A stretch of DNA of 64,000 nucleotides from an uncultured Roseovarius sp. GTDB taxonomy: Bacteria > Pseudomonadota > Alphaproteobacteria > Rhodobacterales > Rhodobacteraceae. Below, piece after piece: positions 27,427-35,566 of this stretch. Both the position numbers and the translations under genes were made by a program. Where the stretch lies: contig OX638333.1 in assembly GCA_951812895.1 (NCBI GenBank), positions 3,638,001 to 3,702,000 of the forward strand, given 5' to 3'. The stretch's first letter is position 1, and each line of letters starts with the position of its first letter. The notes beneath the pieces were generated by a model. The model had not been told where the DNA came from and searched no databases. It worked only from the letters and a program-made list of their open reading frames with translations.

Positions 27427-28383
27427 TTAGTCGAAATATCCGGCGCGTACCGCAGAGCCTATCAGGTTTAGCATAAGACGTCCCGCCGTGTGCGACGTTA
27501 TGCTGTTAACGTCTCGGCTGGGTGTGATTTCGTTGATATCCATTCCCACGAGTTTTCCCCGGTTTACCAAGCCGTGAATAAGCTCTCGGACCTGCGGAAA
27601 CAAAAGCCCGCCAGGCGCTGGTCCGGCAACCGCAGGCATTACAGAAGGGTCCAGCCCATCAGCATCAATGGTGAGGTAAAAATGCCCACCTTCGGGGATG
27701 CGGTCGATCACTGATTGCATTCCATTGCTGTGAATTTCGTAGGCTGTGACGATGTTGGATCCATATGCAAGCGCTGCATCAACCTCTTCCGGGCGGGCGC
27801 TTCCCTGAGCTCGGATACCAAGCTGATATATATCTCCAATGTGATCCATCTCGGATGCGCGCCGAATGGGGCTGGAATATCCTTCGCGAACGCCGTTTAA
27901 GTCATCACGCCAATCTATATGCGCATCCACCTGGACAAGTGTTATTGTCTCGCCAATTTCTTCAAGACCGCGCATTAACGGGATGGGGATGCCGTGATCA
28001 CCACCCATTGTAATCAGCAGCGCCCCTTTGCCTACAATTTTACGTGTTGCAGCCTCGGCGCGGGCGTAGTGGCCGGAAAGGTCGCGCACTGTGCCGGGGA
28101 CGTCGCCCACATCGACCACCTTGATGTCTTTTCCATCAAACAATGTGCCGCCAAAATCGAAATCGTAGCGGTCGAGTGAATCGCTTGTACGAACGGATTC
28201 GCGCCGGATTGCGGTGGGTGCATTGGTTTGATCGTTCGTCATTTCATCGATTGAATAGGGATCGCCATAAGGGGTTCCCATGATCGCAACATCGGCGTGC
28301 AGCGTGTCCAAATCGTTGGCAAAAGGGAAATCCAGGAAGGTTTGATAGTCGCGCCGCGGTGCAACGGTAATTGGCGAGGTCAT
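27427..28383 (-). CDS. Ureohydrolase-family protein (second, divergent paralog, 318 aa)
   Basis: Same superfamily as the next gene but clearly different. Metal ligands are MGGDHG (His130), VDAHIDW (Asp153, His155, Asp157) and TIDADGLDP (Asp240, Asp242). GGDHS has become GGDHG. The start MTSPITVAPRRD at 28383 is chosen because the 26 residues upstream have no homology. It is the first gene of the operon and faces a LysR gene about 200 bp away. The pair may act in sequence, on different substrates, or as a heteromer. Confidence 0.85.
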   Translation of the reverse strand: MTSPITVAPRRDYQTFLDFPFANDLDTLHADVAIMGTPYGDPYSIDEMTNDQTNAPTAIRRESVRTSDSLDRYDFDFGGTLFDGKDIKVVDVGDVPGTVRDLSGHYARAEAATRKIVGKGALLITMGGDHGIPIPLMRGLEEIGETITLVQVDAHIDWRDDLNGVREGYSSPIRRASEMDHIGDIYQLGIRAQGSARPEEVDAALAYGSNIVTAYEIHSNGMQSVIDRIPEGGHFYLTIDADGLDPSVMPAVAGPAPGGLLFPQVRELIHGLVNRGKLVGMDINEITPSRDVNSITSHTAGRLMLNLIGSAVRAGYFD

Positions 28384-28580
28384 GGGGGGAATTCTCCGGT
28401 TGTTTAGGTGCGTCCACGAATGACCAGATTGGCGTACCGAACTCTTGCAGGCGCGAATCAAAGGTCATGTGGGGTGTCTGTGGGGATGATATTTGATGTT
28501 CACATTGCAGCAATACCATTCTATTTTTCTGATCCTAACTTCGATTAAACTCAATGCTTTTGAAAAGGGCGATTCGACCG

Positions 28581-29483
28581 ATGCTGCATAGCCTGAGCGC
28601 GCCAGACATCCATCTGCTCAAGGTGTTTGTAACTGTTGTGAACTGTGGTGGTTTTTCAGCGGCGCAGGTGACGCTTAACGTGACGCAGTCAACGATCAGC
28701 ACCCAAATGGCCAATCTTGAAACCCGGTTGGGGACCAGGTTATGCACGCGTGGACCGGCTGGCTTTGCTCTGACAGATGATGGCCGGGTAGTGTACAACG
28801 CTGCTAAGGATTTGTTCCGCTCGTTCGAAGATTTCACAACCACTGTGAACTCTCAGAGCGGGGCCGTTTCGGGAGAGCTGCGCATCGCCTTTGACGATGC
28901 GTTGGTGGGAAATTCTGATTTTTTGTTGGATCGTTCGATTACCCGGTTCCACCAACACAACCCCGGCGTGGAATTTGATCTTTGTACTGTTGATCCGTTA
29001 AGCGTTGAGCAAGGGTTGCTGGATGGCCGTTTCCACATCGGTATCAGTAGTTTCCCAAGCCACGTTCCGGGCATGGTGTACCGACGGCTTTTTACAGAAT
29101 TACAAACCCTGTATTGCGGGCGCCGCCATCCGCTTTTTGATATTGATGACGAAACTCTTACGATTGCAAAGGTGCAGGGCCATCCCTATGCGCGGCGGAC
29201 GTATACAAGGGGTGCCATTCGGTCCGGTATCTTTAAACCAGAAAGATCACGTGCCTGCGCCGGTACAATGGAAGCGCTGCTGCTGCTTGTTCGCACCGGC
29301 GAGTTTACGGCTCATTTGCCCAGGCATTGGGCAGAGACCTGGGTGCAGCGCCGAGAAATTCGGCCACTCTTGCCAGATCAACTGTCGTTCGACACACAGT
29401 TCGAGGTTGTGATTCGCACGGGTTCCGAATTGTCGAACCTTGTCGCAGCGTTCCTTGACTATCTTTATGCTGATTACGCCTAA
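28581..29483 (+). CDS. LysR-family transcriptional regulator (about 300 aa)
   Basis: N-terminal helix-turn-helix (SAPDIHLLKVFVTVVNCGGFSAAQVTLNVTQSTISTQMANLE) and a C-terminal substrate-binding domain. It diverges from the ureohydrolase-aminotransferase-DMT operon and is its likely regulator. The ATG at 28581 (MLHSLSAPD) fits the family better; an ATG at 28554 would add nine residues. Confidence 0.87.
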   Translation: MLHSLSAPDIHLLKVFVTVVNCGGFSAAQVTLNVTQSTISTQMANLETRLGTRLCTRGPAGFALTDDGRVVYNAAKDLFRSFEDFTTTVNSQSGAVSGELRIAFDDALVGNSDFLLDRSITRFHQHNPGVEFDLCTVDPLSVEQGLLDGRFHIGISSFPSHVPGMVYRRLFTELQTLYCGRRHPLFDIDDETLTIAKVQGHPYARRTYTRGAIRSGIFKPERSRACAGTMEALLLLVRTGEFTAHLPRHWAETWVQRREIRPLLPDQLSFDTQFEVVIRTGSELSNLVAAFLDYLYADYA

Positions 29484-29617
29484 GTGGATCAATGATCCGT
29501 CGTGGCATACAGCCCGGTAATTTTCATGGTTTCGCCACTTGAACGGGCTAGGATTGCCTGAATTCAATTGTAAGTATTTTTGCTGTATAGTGGGAAACGT
29601 TAGTCAGAGGTTAAACG

Positions 29618-29827
29618 TTGGATTTTCGCGGAAAAAACAGAGCGGACCGATTTGCACGGTTGTTCGAGCTTGTCCGGCAGGAAAATCTTGCGCGGCAGCG
29701 GTACCTGACTCCGCATCAGGGTGAGAGGCCCGATGCATTACTGCAGCTAGAAACACGGCTGGTAGATCGGGCGGTGTCGTCGCTTTCAGGTGGCACGAAA
29801 CCCGGTAGCAACGACAAACTTCTCTGA
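29618..29827 (+). CDS. Possible small protein (69 aa), uncertain
   Basis: An open frame beginning with TTG, preceded by AGAGG at a suitable distance, encoding a basic helical protein ([22 protein letters not shown]). Its last 42 bases overlap the 3' end of rlmE on the other strand. I recognise no family. Codon choice looks reasonable, but the rare start codon and overlap keep it doubtful. Confidence 0.35.
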   Translation: MDFRGKNRADRFARLFELVRQENLARQRYLTPHQGERPDALLQLETRLVDRAVSSLSGGTKPGSNDKLL

Positions 29828-30505
29828 GCTGTCGGATCGTGATGCTGGTGGTTTGACATTGGCAACTTTTTTGAACCGCTGCTTCAGCAATTTCTGCAAC
29901 TCTCCTTCGGCGCCACCTGCGAGCACCTTGGAGACAAATGTGCCACCCTCTTCAAGAATATCAAACGCAAGGTAAGCTGCTGCTTCGCATAGCGCTATAA
30001 TTCGTAGGTGGTCGGTTTGTTTGTGACCGCTGGAGGAAGCAGCCATGTCGGACATCACAACATCTGCTTTGCCACCAAGCCACTCTTTAACTTTTTCATC
30101 AGCGTCATCCTCCATGAAATCAAGCTGATGCAGGATGCAGCCTGTTATGGGCTCCATCTCTTGCAGGTCAATGCCGAGGATAAAGCCCTGTGCCTTGCCT
30201 GACCGGTCGCCAAGCGCGTTGATCCGGGGCACAGCCACCTGGCACCATCCGCCGGGGGCGCAGCCCAGATCGACAACGCGGGCACCGGGAACGAGAAACC
30301 GGAATTTATCGTCCAATTCCATGATTTTATAAGCTGCGCGTCCACGGTAACCATCGGCCTGAGCCCGTTTAACATAGGGATCATTGAGCTGACGCTGGAG
30401 CCAGAGCGTGGAGGAATTCCGGCGTCCGCGGGCGGTTTTGACTTTGACCTTGAGATCACGCTGACCACGGCCAGAGGTGTTTTTGCCATTCGGTTTCTTA
30501 TTCAT
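29786..30505 (-). CDS. rlmE: 23S rRNA 2'-O-methyltransferase RlmE/FtsJ (239 aa)
   Basis: Methylates U2552 of 23S rRNA using SAM. The SAM motif [15 protein letters not shown] and the catalytic Lys-Asp-Lys-Glu set are present in [17 protein letters not shown] and FVSKVLAGG. The N-terminus is a Lys/Arg-rich extension common in alphaproteobacteria. The start at 30505 overlaps the ppx/gppA stop (ATGA). Confidence 0.94.
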   Translation of the reverse strand: MNKKPNGKNTSGRGQRDLKVKVKTARGRRNSSTLWLQRQLNDPYVKRAQADGYRGRAAYKIMELDDKFRFLVPGARVVDLGCAPGGWCQVAVPRINALGDRSGKAQGFILGIDLQEMEPITGCILHQLDFMEDDADEKVKEWLGGKADVVMSDMAASSSGHKQTDHLRIIALCEAAAYLAFDILEEGGTFVSKVLAGGAEGELQKLLKQRFKKVANVKPPASRSDSSEKFVVATGFRAT

Positions 30506-31611
30506 GGTTTGGTTTCGTCCTCTAACACGCCGTCGGCTGACATCAGTGCATAAAGCATGCCCTCGCGCAGCCCCCGGTCGGCCACAGACAGCCGGTCGGT
30601 GGGCCAGCAACGCAATAAGGCCTGCAGAATGGCAGCACCAGACATGATCAAAACCTGCCGGTCTGTCCCAATACGCGGGTCGCGGCGGCGGCCTGCCGGT
30701 CCGAGCGCCAGGTAGTTTCGGATCACCTTGTCAATCTCTTCACTGGTCATCCGCAAACCATCCACTTTGTTGCGGTCGTAGCGGCGCAGACCGAGATGGC
30801 TCGCCGCGACGGTGGTGACCGTGCCGCTGGTACCGACGATCTGAAATCCTTCACGGGGAGGGTCGTCTTTGTACGGAGCGAATTCGGCGAGGCTTTCCTC
30901 AAAAAACCAGCTCATCAATGCAAACCGTGCTCCGTCATCTTCGACATCGCGGAACTGGTCACGAAGGGTTGCAACACCTAGTGGAACGCTGATCCAATCC
31001 ACCACACGCGCCGCTGCGGTGCCAACCGCATTAAAGCCCCCGTGCATCTGCATGATTGCGCGCGTCCGCTCTGGCCCGGGAACCGCTGTGAGATCAATCC
31101 AGACCAGTTCTGTCGAGCCGCCGCCGATATCGACGACAAGCAATTGTTCGGTGTTCCGGCTGACCAAGGGAGCACAAGACACAACGGCCAGCTGTGCCTC
31201 TTGCTGAGGTGAGATGATTTCAAGTTTCAACCCGGTTTCACGATGAACCCGTTTCATAAACTCGGGTCCGTTCAGGGCACGGCGGCAGGCCTCTGTCGCA
31301 ACAAGACGCATGCGTCGAACGTTGTGTCGCTTGAGTTTCTGCTGGCAAACCCGCAGCGCCTGAATGGTGCGATATATGGAAGAGCGTGAAAGCCGTCCGG
31401 TTTTCTCAAGCCCGGCCCCAAGTTGCACGGACTTTGAAAAGCTGTCCACAACAGTGAACTGGCTGCCTTGTGGTTTGGCAACCAGCATTCGACAACTGTT
31501 TGTGCCCAGATCCAACGCCGCATAAAGCGGTTCGGATCCGGATGAGGCCAGTGCAGGGCTCTCTACCGTTTTCGGGATCGCGCCTGCACCGACAGGACGC
31601 TTGGGCGTCAT
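30502..31611 (-). CDS. Ppx/GppA-family phosphatase (369 aa)
   Basis: Exopolyphosphatase or guanosine pentaphosphatase family, ASKHA fold. [16 protein letters not shown] is the phosphate-1 motif and [16 protein letters not shown] the phosphate-2 motif; [13 protein letters not shown] follows. At about 370 residues it is the short type without the C-terminal HD domain. The start at 31611 has GGAGGG upstream; ATGs at 31641 and a farther in-frame start are possible. Coupled to rlmE by a 4-base overlap, as in other alphaproteobacteria. Confidence 0.88.
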   Translation of the reverse strand: MTPKRPVGAGAIPKTVESPALASSGSEPLYAALDLGTNSCRMLVAKPQGSQFTVVDSFSKSVQLGAGLEKTGRLSRSSIYRTIQALRVCQQKLKRHNVRRMRLVATEACRRALNGPEFMKRVHRETGLKLEIISPQQEAQLAVVSCAPLVSRNTEQLLVVDIGGGSTELVWIDLTAVPGPERTRAIMQMHGGFNAVGTAAARVVDWISVPLGVATLRDQFRDVEDDGARFALMSWFFEESLAEFAPYKDDPPREGFQIVGTSGTVTTVAASHLGLRRYDRNKVDGLRMTSEEIDKVIRNYLALGPAGRRRDPRIGTDRQVLIMSGAAILQALLRCWPTDRLSVADRGLREGMLYALMSADGVLEDETKP

Positions 31612-31848
31612 TTCGATACGCCCTCCATTTCGAGTTACCATAAAGGTAGTTCTTCCCTGTCTGCCGCGCAAGCGTTGTCAGCGATTGATAAACATCATGA
31701 ATAGAATGGGGTCTTGACGCTCTGGCCTGCCTGCACGGAGGCAACTATGGTCAATGCGTCGCGAGTAGTACGCTTTTCGTCGAAAATCGACTCTGTGAAA
31801 TAACTTGGCTGCTTTAGAGAAAGACCACTGAGATTAGAGGAATCAGTC

Positions 31849-32145
31849 ATGGTTGATGTAACTATTGTTTATTGGCGCGATATTCCGGCCCAGGTGATTG
31901 TGGGCAAAGGACGCCGGGGCGCAAAAAAACCACTGCCTGAGCGGTTTGAGCAGGCGATTGACCGTGCGGCCATGAAAGTGAACGCAAAGGATACTGATGC
32001 CTATCTTGCAGAATGGCGCAAAGCAGCGCCGTATCAGGTTGAAGGCGACCCGGTTGAGGTTGCAGAAGCCGAAGCGGCGCGTTTGGACGCTGAGTTCGAT
32101 CAGGACAAGATCAAATCCCTGATCGCAAATGATGGCTGGGCGTGA
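31849..32145 (+). CDS. Virulence-factor domain protein (98 aa)
   Basis: A small protein of the family Pfam calls Virulence_fact: MVDVTIVYWRDIPAQVIVGKGRRGAKKPLPERFEQAIDRAAM. The name is historical. In roseobacters it is found next to MetF and methyl-THF methyltransferase genes of corrinoid-dependent methyl transfer, as here (27 bp before the MetF-family gene). Molecular role is unknown. Confidence 0.85.
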   Translation: MVDVTIVYWRDIPAQVIVGKGRRGAKKPLPERFEQAIDRAAMKVNAKDTDAYLAEWRKAAPYQVEGDPVEVAEAEAARLDAEFDQDKIKSLIANDGWA

Positions 32146-32171
32146 GCCCCAGGTCAGTATGGGAGGCCGCA

Positions 32172-33098
32172 ATGGCTTTGCTGAACTTCAAAAAACGTGA
32201 GAAACCCGCCGCGCCGGTGAACGGTCAAGTTGAGGATTTCCTTAAGGGCTATTCAATCGAGGTGATGCCACGCACCGCAGAGAAGGTTGAAAACTTCCGC
32301 GATTTGTTGCCGGAAGACACCCGGGTTTACATCGCCCATATCGAAGGTACGCCGATCGAAGATATGGTTGCCACGGCCAAGCGGGTTGCGAGTGAGGGCT
32401 TTAAAGTCATGCCTCACTTTCCAGCCCGGATCATCAAAGATCAGGCCACTCTCGCCGACTGGATTTCGCGCTATCAGGGCGAGGCCGGGGTTGATCAGGC
32501 CTTGTTGCTGGCAGGTGGTGTTACCACACCCCATGGCGATTTTCACAGCTCAATGCAGCTGATGGAAAGCGGCGAATTCGACAAAGCTGGATTTAAACGT
32601 CTGCACGTGGCCGGGCACCCAGAGGGCAACAAGGACATTGATCCAGATGGCTCAACTAAGAACGTTGAAGAAGCGCTGCTGTGGAAGCAGAAGTTTTCTA
32701 AGCGCACAGATGCCGAAATGGCATTGGCCACACAGTTCGCATTTGAAGCAGGGCCAATCATCGAATGGGCCAATGCGGTCAAGGCTGCGGGCGTCGATAT
32801 TCCGATTCATATCGGTATCGCAGGTCCTGCCAAATTGCAGACACTGATCAAATTTGCGATTGCCTGTGGTGTCGGCCCTTCGTTGAAGGTTTTACAAAAA
32901 CGGGCGATGGATGTCACCAAACTGCTATTGCCTTACGAGCCGACCGATGTTCTGACCCAGCTGGCAGCGCATAAGGCTGCGAATCCGGATTTTAACATCA
33001 GCCACGTCCACTTTTTCCCACTTGGTGGCATAAAGACCAACGCCAATTGGGCCATAGAAAATGGTGGGTCGTCCACCAAACCAGTCAACGCCTCCTGA
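32172..33098 (+). CDS. metF: Methylenetetrahydrofolate reductase-family protein (308 aa)
   Basis: A MetF-fold flavoprotein interconverting methyl-THF and methylene-THF. YSIEVMPRTAEKVENFRDLLPEDTRVYIAHIEG, LLLAGGVTTPHGDFHSS and the C-terminal HVHFFPLGGI are family features. It lies between the virulence-factor gene and a methyl-THF:corrinoid methyltransferase, so it probably oxidises methyl-THF coming from demethylation; this is inferred from position. The genome may have a separate biosynthetic MetF. The start at 32172 follows GGGAGG. Confidence 0.88.
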   Translation: MALLNFKKREKPAAPVNGQVEDFLKGYSIEVMPRTAEKVENFRDLLPEDTRVYIAHIEGTPIEDMVATAKRVASEGFKVMPHFPARIIKDQATLADWISRYQGEAGVDQALLLAGGVTTPHGDFHSSMQLMESGEFDKAGFKRLHVAGHPEGNKDIDPDGSTKNVEEALLWKQKFSKRTDAEMALATQFAFEAGPIIEWANAVKAAGVDIPIHIGIAGPAKLQTLIKFAIACGVGPSLKVLQKRAMDVTKLLLPYEPTDVLTQLAAHKAANPDFNISHVHFFPLGGIKTNANWAIENGGSSTKPVNAS

Positions 33099-33108
33099 AG
33101 GAACTGAA

Positions 33109-34170
33109 ATGACTCGCACCATTGTTGAGAGCAAAACAAAAACCGCCGTCATCGGCTTTGATCAGCCGTTTTGTGTAATCGGAGAACGGATTAACCCAAC
33201 CGGCCGTAAAAAGCTTGCAGCGGAGCTTGAGGCGGGGGACTTTTCTACCGTTGAATCCGATGCAGTTGCGCAGGTTAATGCCGGGGCGACGATTCTCGAT
33301 ATCAATGCGGGTGTTGTTTACAACTCTAATCCCAATCCGAACGAGACAGAGCCACCGCTGATGACTAAAGTGGTTGAGCTGGTTCAAGGTTTGGTAGATG
33401 TGCCTCTTTGCATCGACAGTTCAGTACCAGCGGCATTGGAGGCCGGCCTGCAGGCTTGTAAAGGTCGCCCTTTGCTTAATTCGGTCACTGGTGAAGAGGA
33501 TCGTCTGGAGTTTGTTCTGCCTCTGGTGAAGAAGTACAATGTGCCTGTTGTGGCGATTTCCAATGATGACACAGGTATTTCTGAAGACCCCGATGTACGT
33601 TTTGAAGTGGCGCGCAAAATCGTGGAACGTGCTGCCGATTTTGGAATTCCGGCCCACGACATCGTTGTGGATCCACTTGTGATGCCGATCGGTGCGATGG
33701 GTACTGCGGGTCAGCAGGTATTCACACTGGTGCGTAAACTGCGCGAAGAGCTGGGAGTGAACACCACTTGTGGTGCATCCAACATCTCATTTGGTCTGCC
33801 GAACCGGCATGGGATCAACAATGCCTTTTTGCCGATGGCAATGGGTGCGGGCATGACGTCTGCCATCATGAATCCTGTCGCGTTGCCGGTGAAGGTTGCA
33901 GAAATGGAAGCGAAAAGGGCCGAAATCGCCGCTGCTGGCATCGTACTTCCGGATGATATGGATGACGAAACTTTCTGTCAGCTGTTCGGCTTGGGATCGA
34001 CCAAACCGCGGGCTGGCAAGGAAATGGAGGCTATTCTGGCGGCCAACTTCCTGACCAATAATGACCCGCACGGCGGAAACTGGATCAAGTTCAACAAAGC
34101 ACCGCCAAAGGCAGGTGAAGAAGGTGGTCGTGGTGGACGTTCCGGTGGGCGCCGTCGTCGCCGCGGATAA
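33109..34170 (+). CDS. Methyltetrahydrofolate:corrinoid methyltransferase-like (pterin-binding, 353 aa)
   Basis: A pterin-binding TIM barrel of the MetH-middle/AcsE/MtrH-like type that moves methyl groups between a corrinoid protein and THF. Motifs are CVIGERINPTGRKKL, ATILDINAGV, LLNSVTGEEDR and TTCGASNISFGLPNRHGINNAFL. The C-terminus ends in an unusual Arg/Gly tail (GGRGGRSGGRRRRRG) that is not part of the barrel and may bind nucleic acid or a partner. It is 10 bp after metF and closes the operon before a strong terminator. The corrinoid protein it would need is not in the window. Confidence 0.87.
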   Translation: MTRTIVESKTKTAVIGFDQPFCVIGERINPTGRKKLAAELEAGDFSTVESDAVAQVNAGATILDINAGVVYNSNPNPNETEPPLMTKVVELVQGLVDVPLCIDSSVPAALEAGLQACKGRPLLNSVTGEEDRLEFVLPLVKKYNVPVVAISNDDTGISEDPDVRFEVARKIVERAADFGIPAHDIVVDPLVMPIGAMGTAGQQVFTLVRKLREELGVNTTCGASNISFGLPNRHGINNAFLPMAMGAGMTSAIMNPVALPVKVAEMEAKRAEIAAAGIVLPDDMDDETFCQLFGLGSTKPRAGKEMEAILAANFLTNNDPHGGNWIKFNKAPPKAGEEGGRGGRSGGRRRRRG

Positions 34171-34187
34171 ACAAAGTTAAAAAGTTT

Positions 34188-34222
34188 AAAAGCCGGTTCG
34201 GAAATTTGGGCCGGCTTTTTTT
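34188..34222 (+). terminator. Rho-independent terminator after the metF operon
   Basis: AAAGCCGG (34189-34196) pairs with CCGGCTTT (34211-34218) and a run of Ts follows. It ends the operon 18 bp after the stop codon. Confidence 0.92.
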
Positions 34223-34234
34223 ACGGTGGTTGTT

Positions 34235-34839
34235 TCAGATCAACCCCTGGTCACGCGCGATCATTGCAGCATGTGTGCGGTTGCGGGCGCCAAGTTTGCG
34301 CGACAGTGTCTTGACATGCAGCTTGACTGTGACCTCCTGAATGTCGAATTCACGGGCAATTTCTTTGTTGGACCTACCCTCTGTAAGGCCCTGAAGAACT
34401 TCCCGTTCCCGTGGAGTGAGCAAGGTTTTGGTTTGCCCGGCCTCAGCAGAGGCCAGAAAATCATGTGGGTAATAGGTGCGTCCTGACAACATCAAATGTA
34501 CCGCTGCGATCAGGGATTGCGGTGAAAGGGTTTTGGGCAAAAACCCGCCGCGCCAGATTTGATTGCCCTGCGGGCGACATCAGGTGTTGCTGTCCCGGAA
34601 AGGATGGCCACGGGATTGCCTGGAAAATCCTTGATCTTTTTCAACCCACCAAGGTCGTTCATGCCCGGCATGGAATAATCCAGCAGGATCAAATCAAACG
34701 TGGCCCCCGACAGGCACATGTCCAGCACCTCATCAAAAGACTTGGCTGTGGTGATGATAAGATCTGTTTGTTGTCGCAGATAGGCGGCAATCGTTTCGCG
34801 TACCAGATCATGATCATCTGCTAACAAAACTTTGTGCAT
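34235..34839 (-). pseudogene. LuxR-type response regulator, broken by a one-base frameshift
   Basis: Read together the two halves form a NarL/FixJ-type regulator. The receiver (34839-34510) has the phospho-acceptor Asp54 in LILLDYSMPG; the LuxR helix-turn-helix (34540-34235) has LTPREREVLQGLTEGRSNKEIAREFDIQEVTVKLHVKTL. At 34539-34543 the coding strand has five Ts (GGTTTTTGCC); six would give GFLPKTLSPQSL, the normal join in this family. So one T is missing. It could be a sequencing error, a true pseudogene, or a slippage site that still makes some full protein. It diverges from the SUOX-like/kinase genes, its probable partners. Confidence 0.85.
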
Positions 34840-34968
34840 TGTATTGCCTCATCTCCAAAAGGGCATGATTGATTATATGCTTGAAGCACTGAAAATGGAA
34901 AAATAAGTGGATTTCGTTGAGTAACTGCTTATCGTTTCCCTAGGAAATTGTGTTTGGTGGGTGCCGTT

Positions 34969-35520
34969 GTGAACAAAAGAGAGAGGCTGGTTATTAGTTT
35001 GTTCAGGGTGGTTGCTCGTTTCGATTTGAAAGTCCTGCTTCTTTTGGCGATGACGCTTTTTACGTTTCAGCCAGTTAAGGCACAGGCGACAAACGAAGCA
35101 CCTGTCATATTTAGCATTCAAATCCAAAACGAGGAAACATCTAGCTGCAGGCGAGTTTCATTTAGTGTTCATGATCTGCAAAGGCTACCAAAGAAAGAGT
35201 TCACAACCAGCACGATTTGGACTTCTGGAGAGCAGGAATTCACAGGCGTCTGGATGGCCACATTGCTGGAAGAGCTGGGTGTTCGCTCCGGAAGAATCGT
35301 GATGTATGCATCCAATGACTACCAGGTTGAAACGAAGGTCGAAGATTTCATGTCTGGGGGCGCTTTATTGGCATATGCGCGCAATGGTGAACTTCTGCTG
35401 CCCCGTAACAAAGGCCCTCTCTGGTTGGTCTATAATTACGATTCAGATTCCCGGTTTAGATCAGAGGCGATCTATTCCAAAAGCATCTGGCAACTGGACC
35501 GGATGCTTATAATCCACTAA
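34969..35520 (+). CDS. Secreted SUOX-fold (molybdopterin-binding-like) protein (about 183 aa)
   Basis: An N-terminal hydrophobic segment (LKVLLLLAMTLFTFQPVKAQA) looks like a signal peptide, so the protein is periplasmic. The rest resembles the oxidoreductase molybdopterin-binding fold (FTGVWMATLLEELGV; ASNDYQVETKVEDF; LLAYARNGELLLPRNKGPLWLVYNYD), but I see no clear cofactor cysteine, so it may be a sensor. It lies 46 bp before the hybrid kinase and probably modulates it. Start is uncertain: GTG at 34969 is chosen, with TTG at 34948 and GTG at 34957 possible. Confidence 0.7.
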   Translation: MNKRERLVISLFRVVARFDLKVLLLLAMTLFTFQPVKAQATNEAPVIFSIQIQNEETSSCRRVSFSVHDLQRLPKKEFTTSTIWTSGEQEFTGVWMATLLEELGVRSGRIVMYASNDYQVETKVEDFMSGGALLAYARNGELLLPRNKGPLWLVYNYDSDSRFRSEAIYSKSIWQLDRMLIIH

Positions 35521-35566
35521 AACTGGCGCGCTACGTATATTTTTTATGAATTAGGCGCGATGCCAA

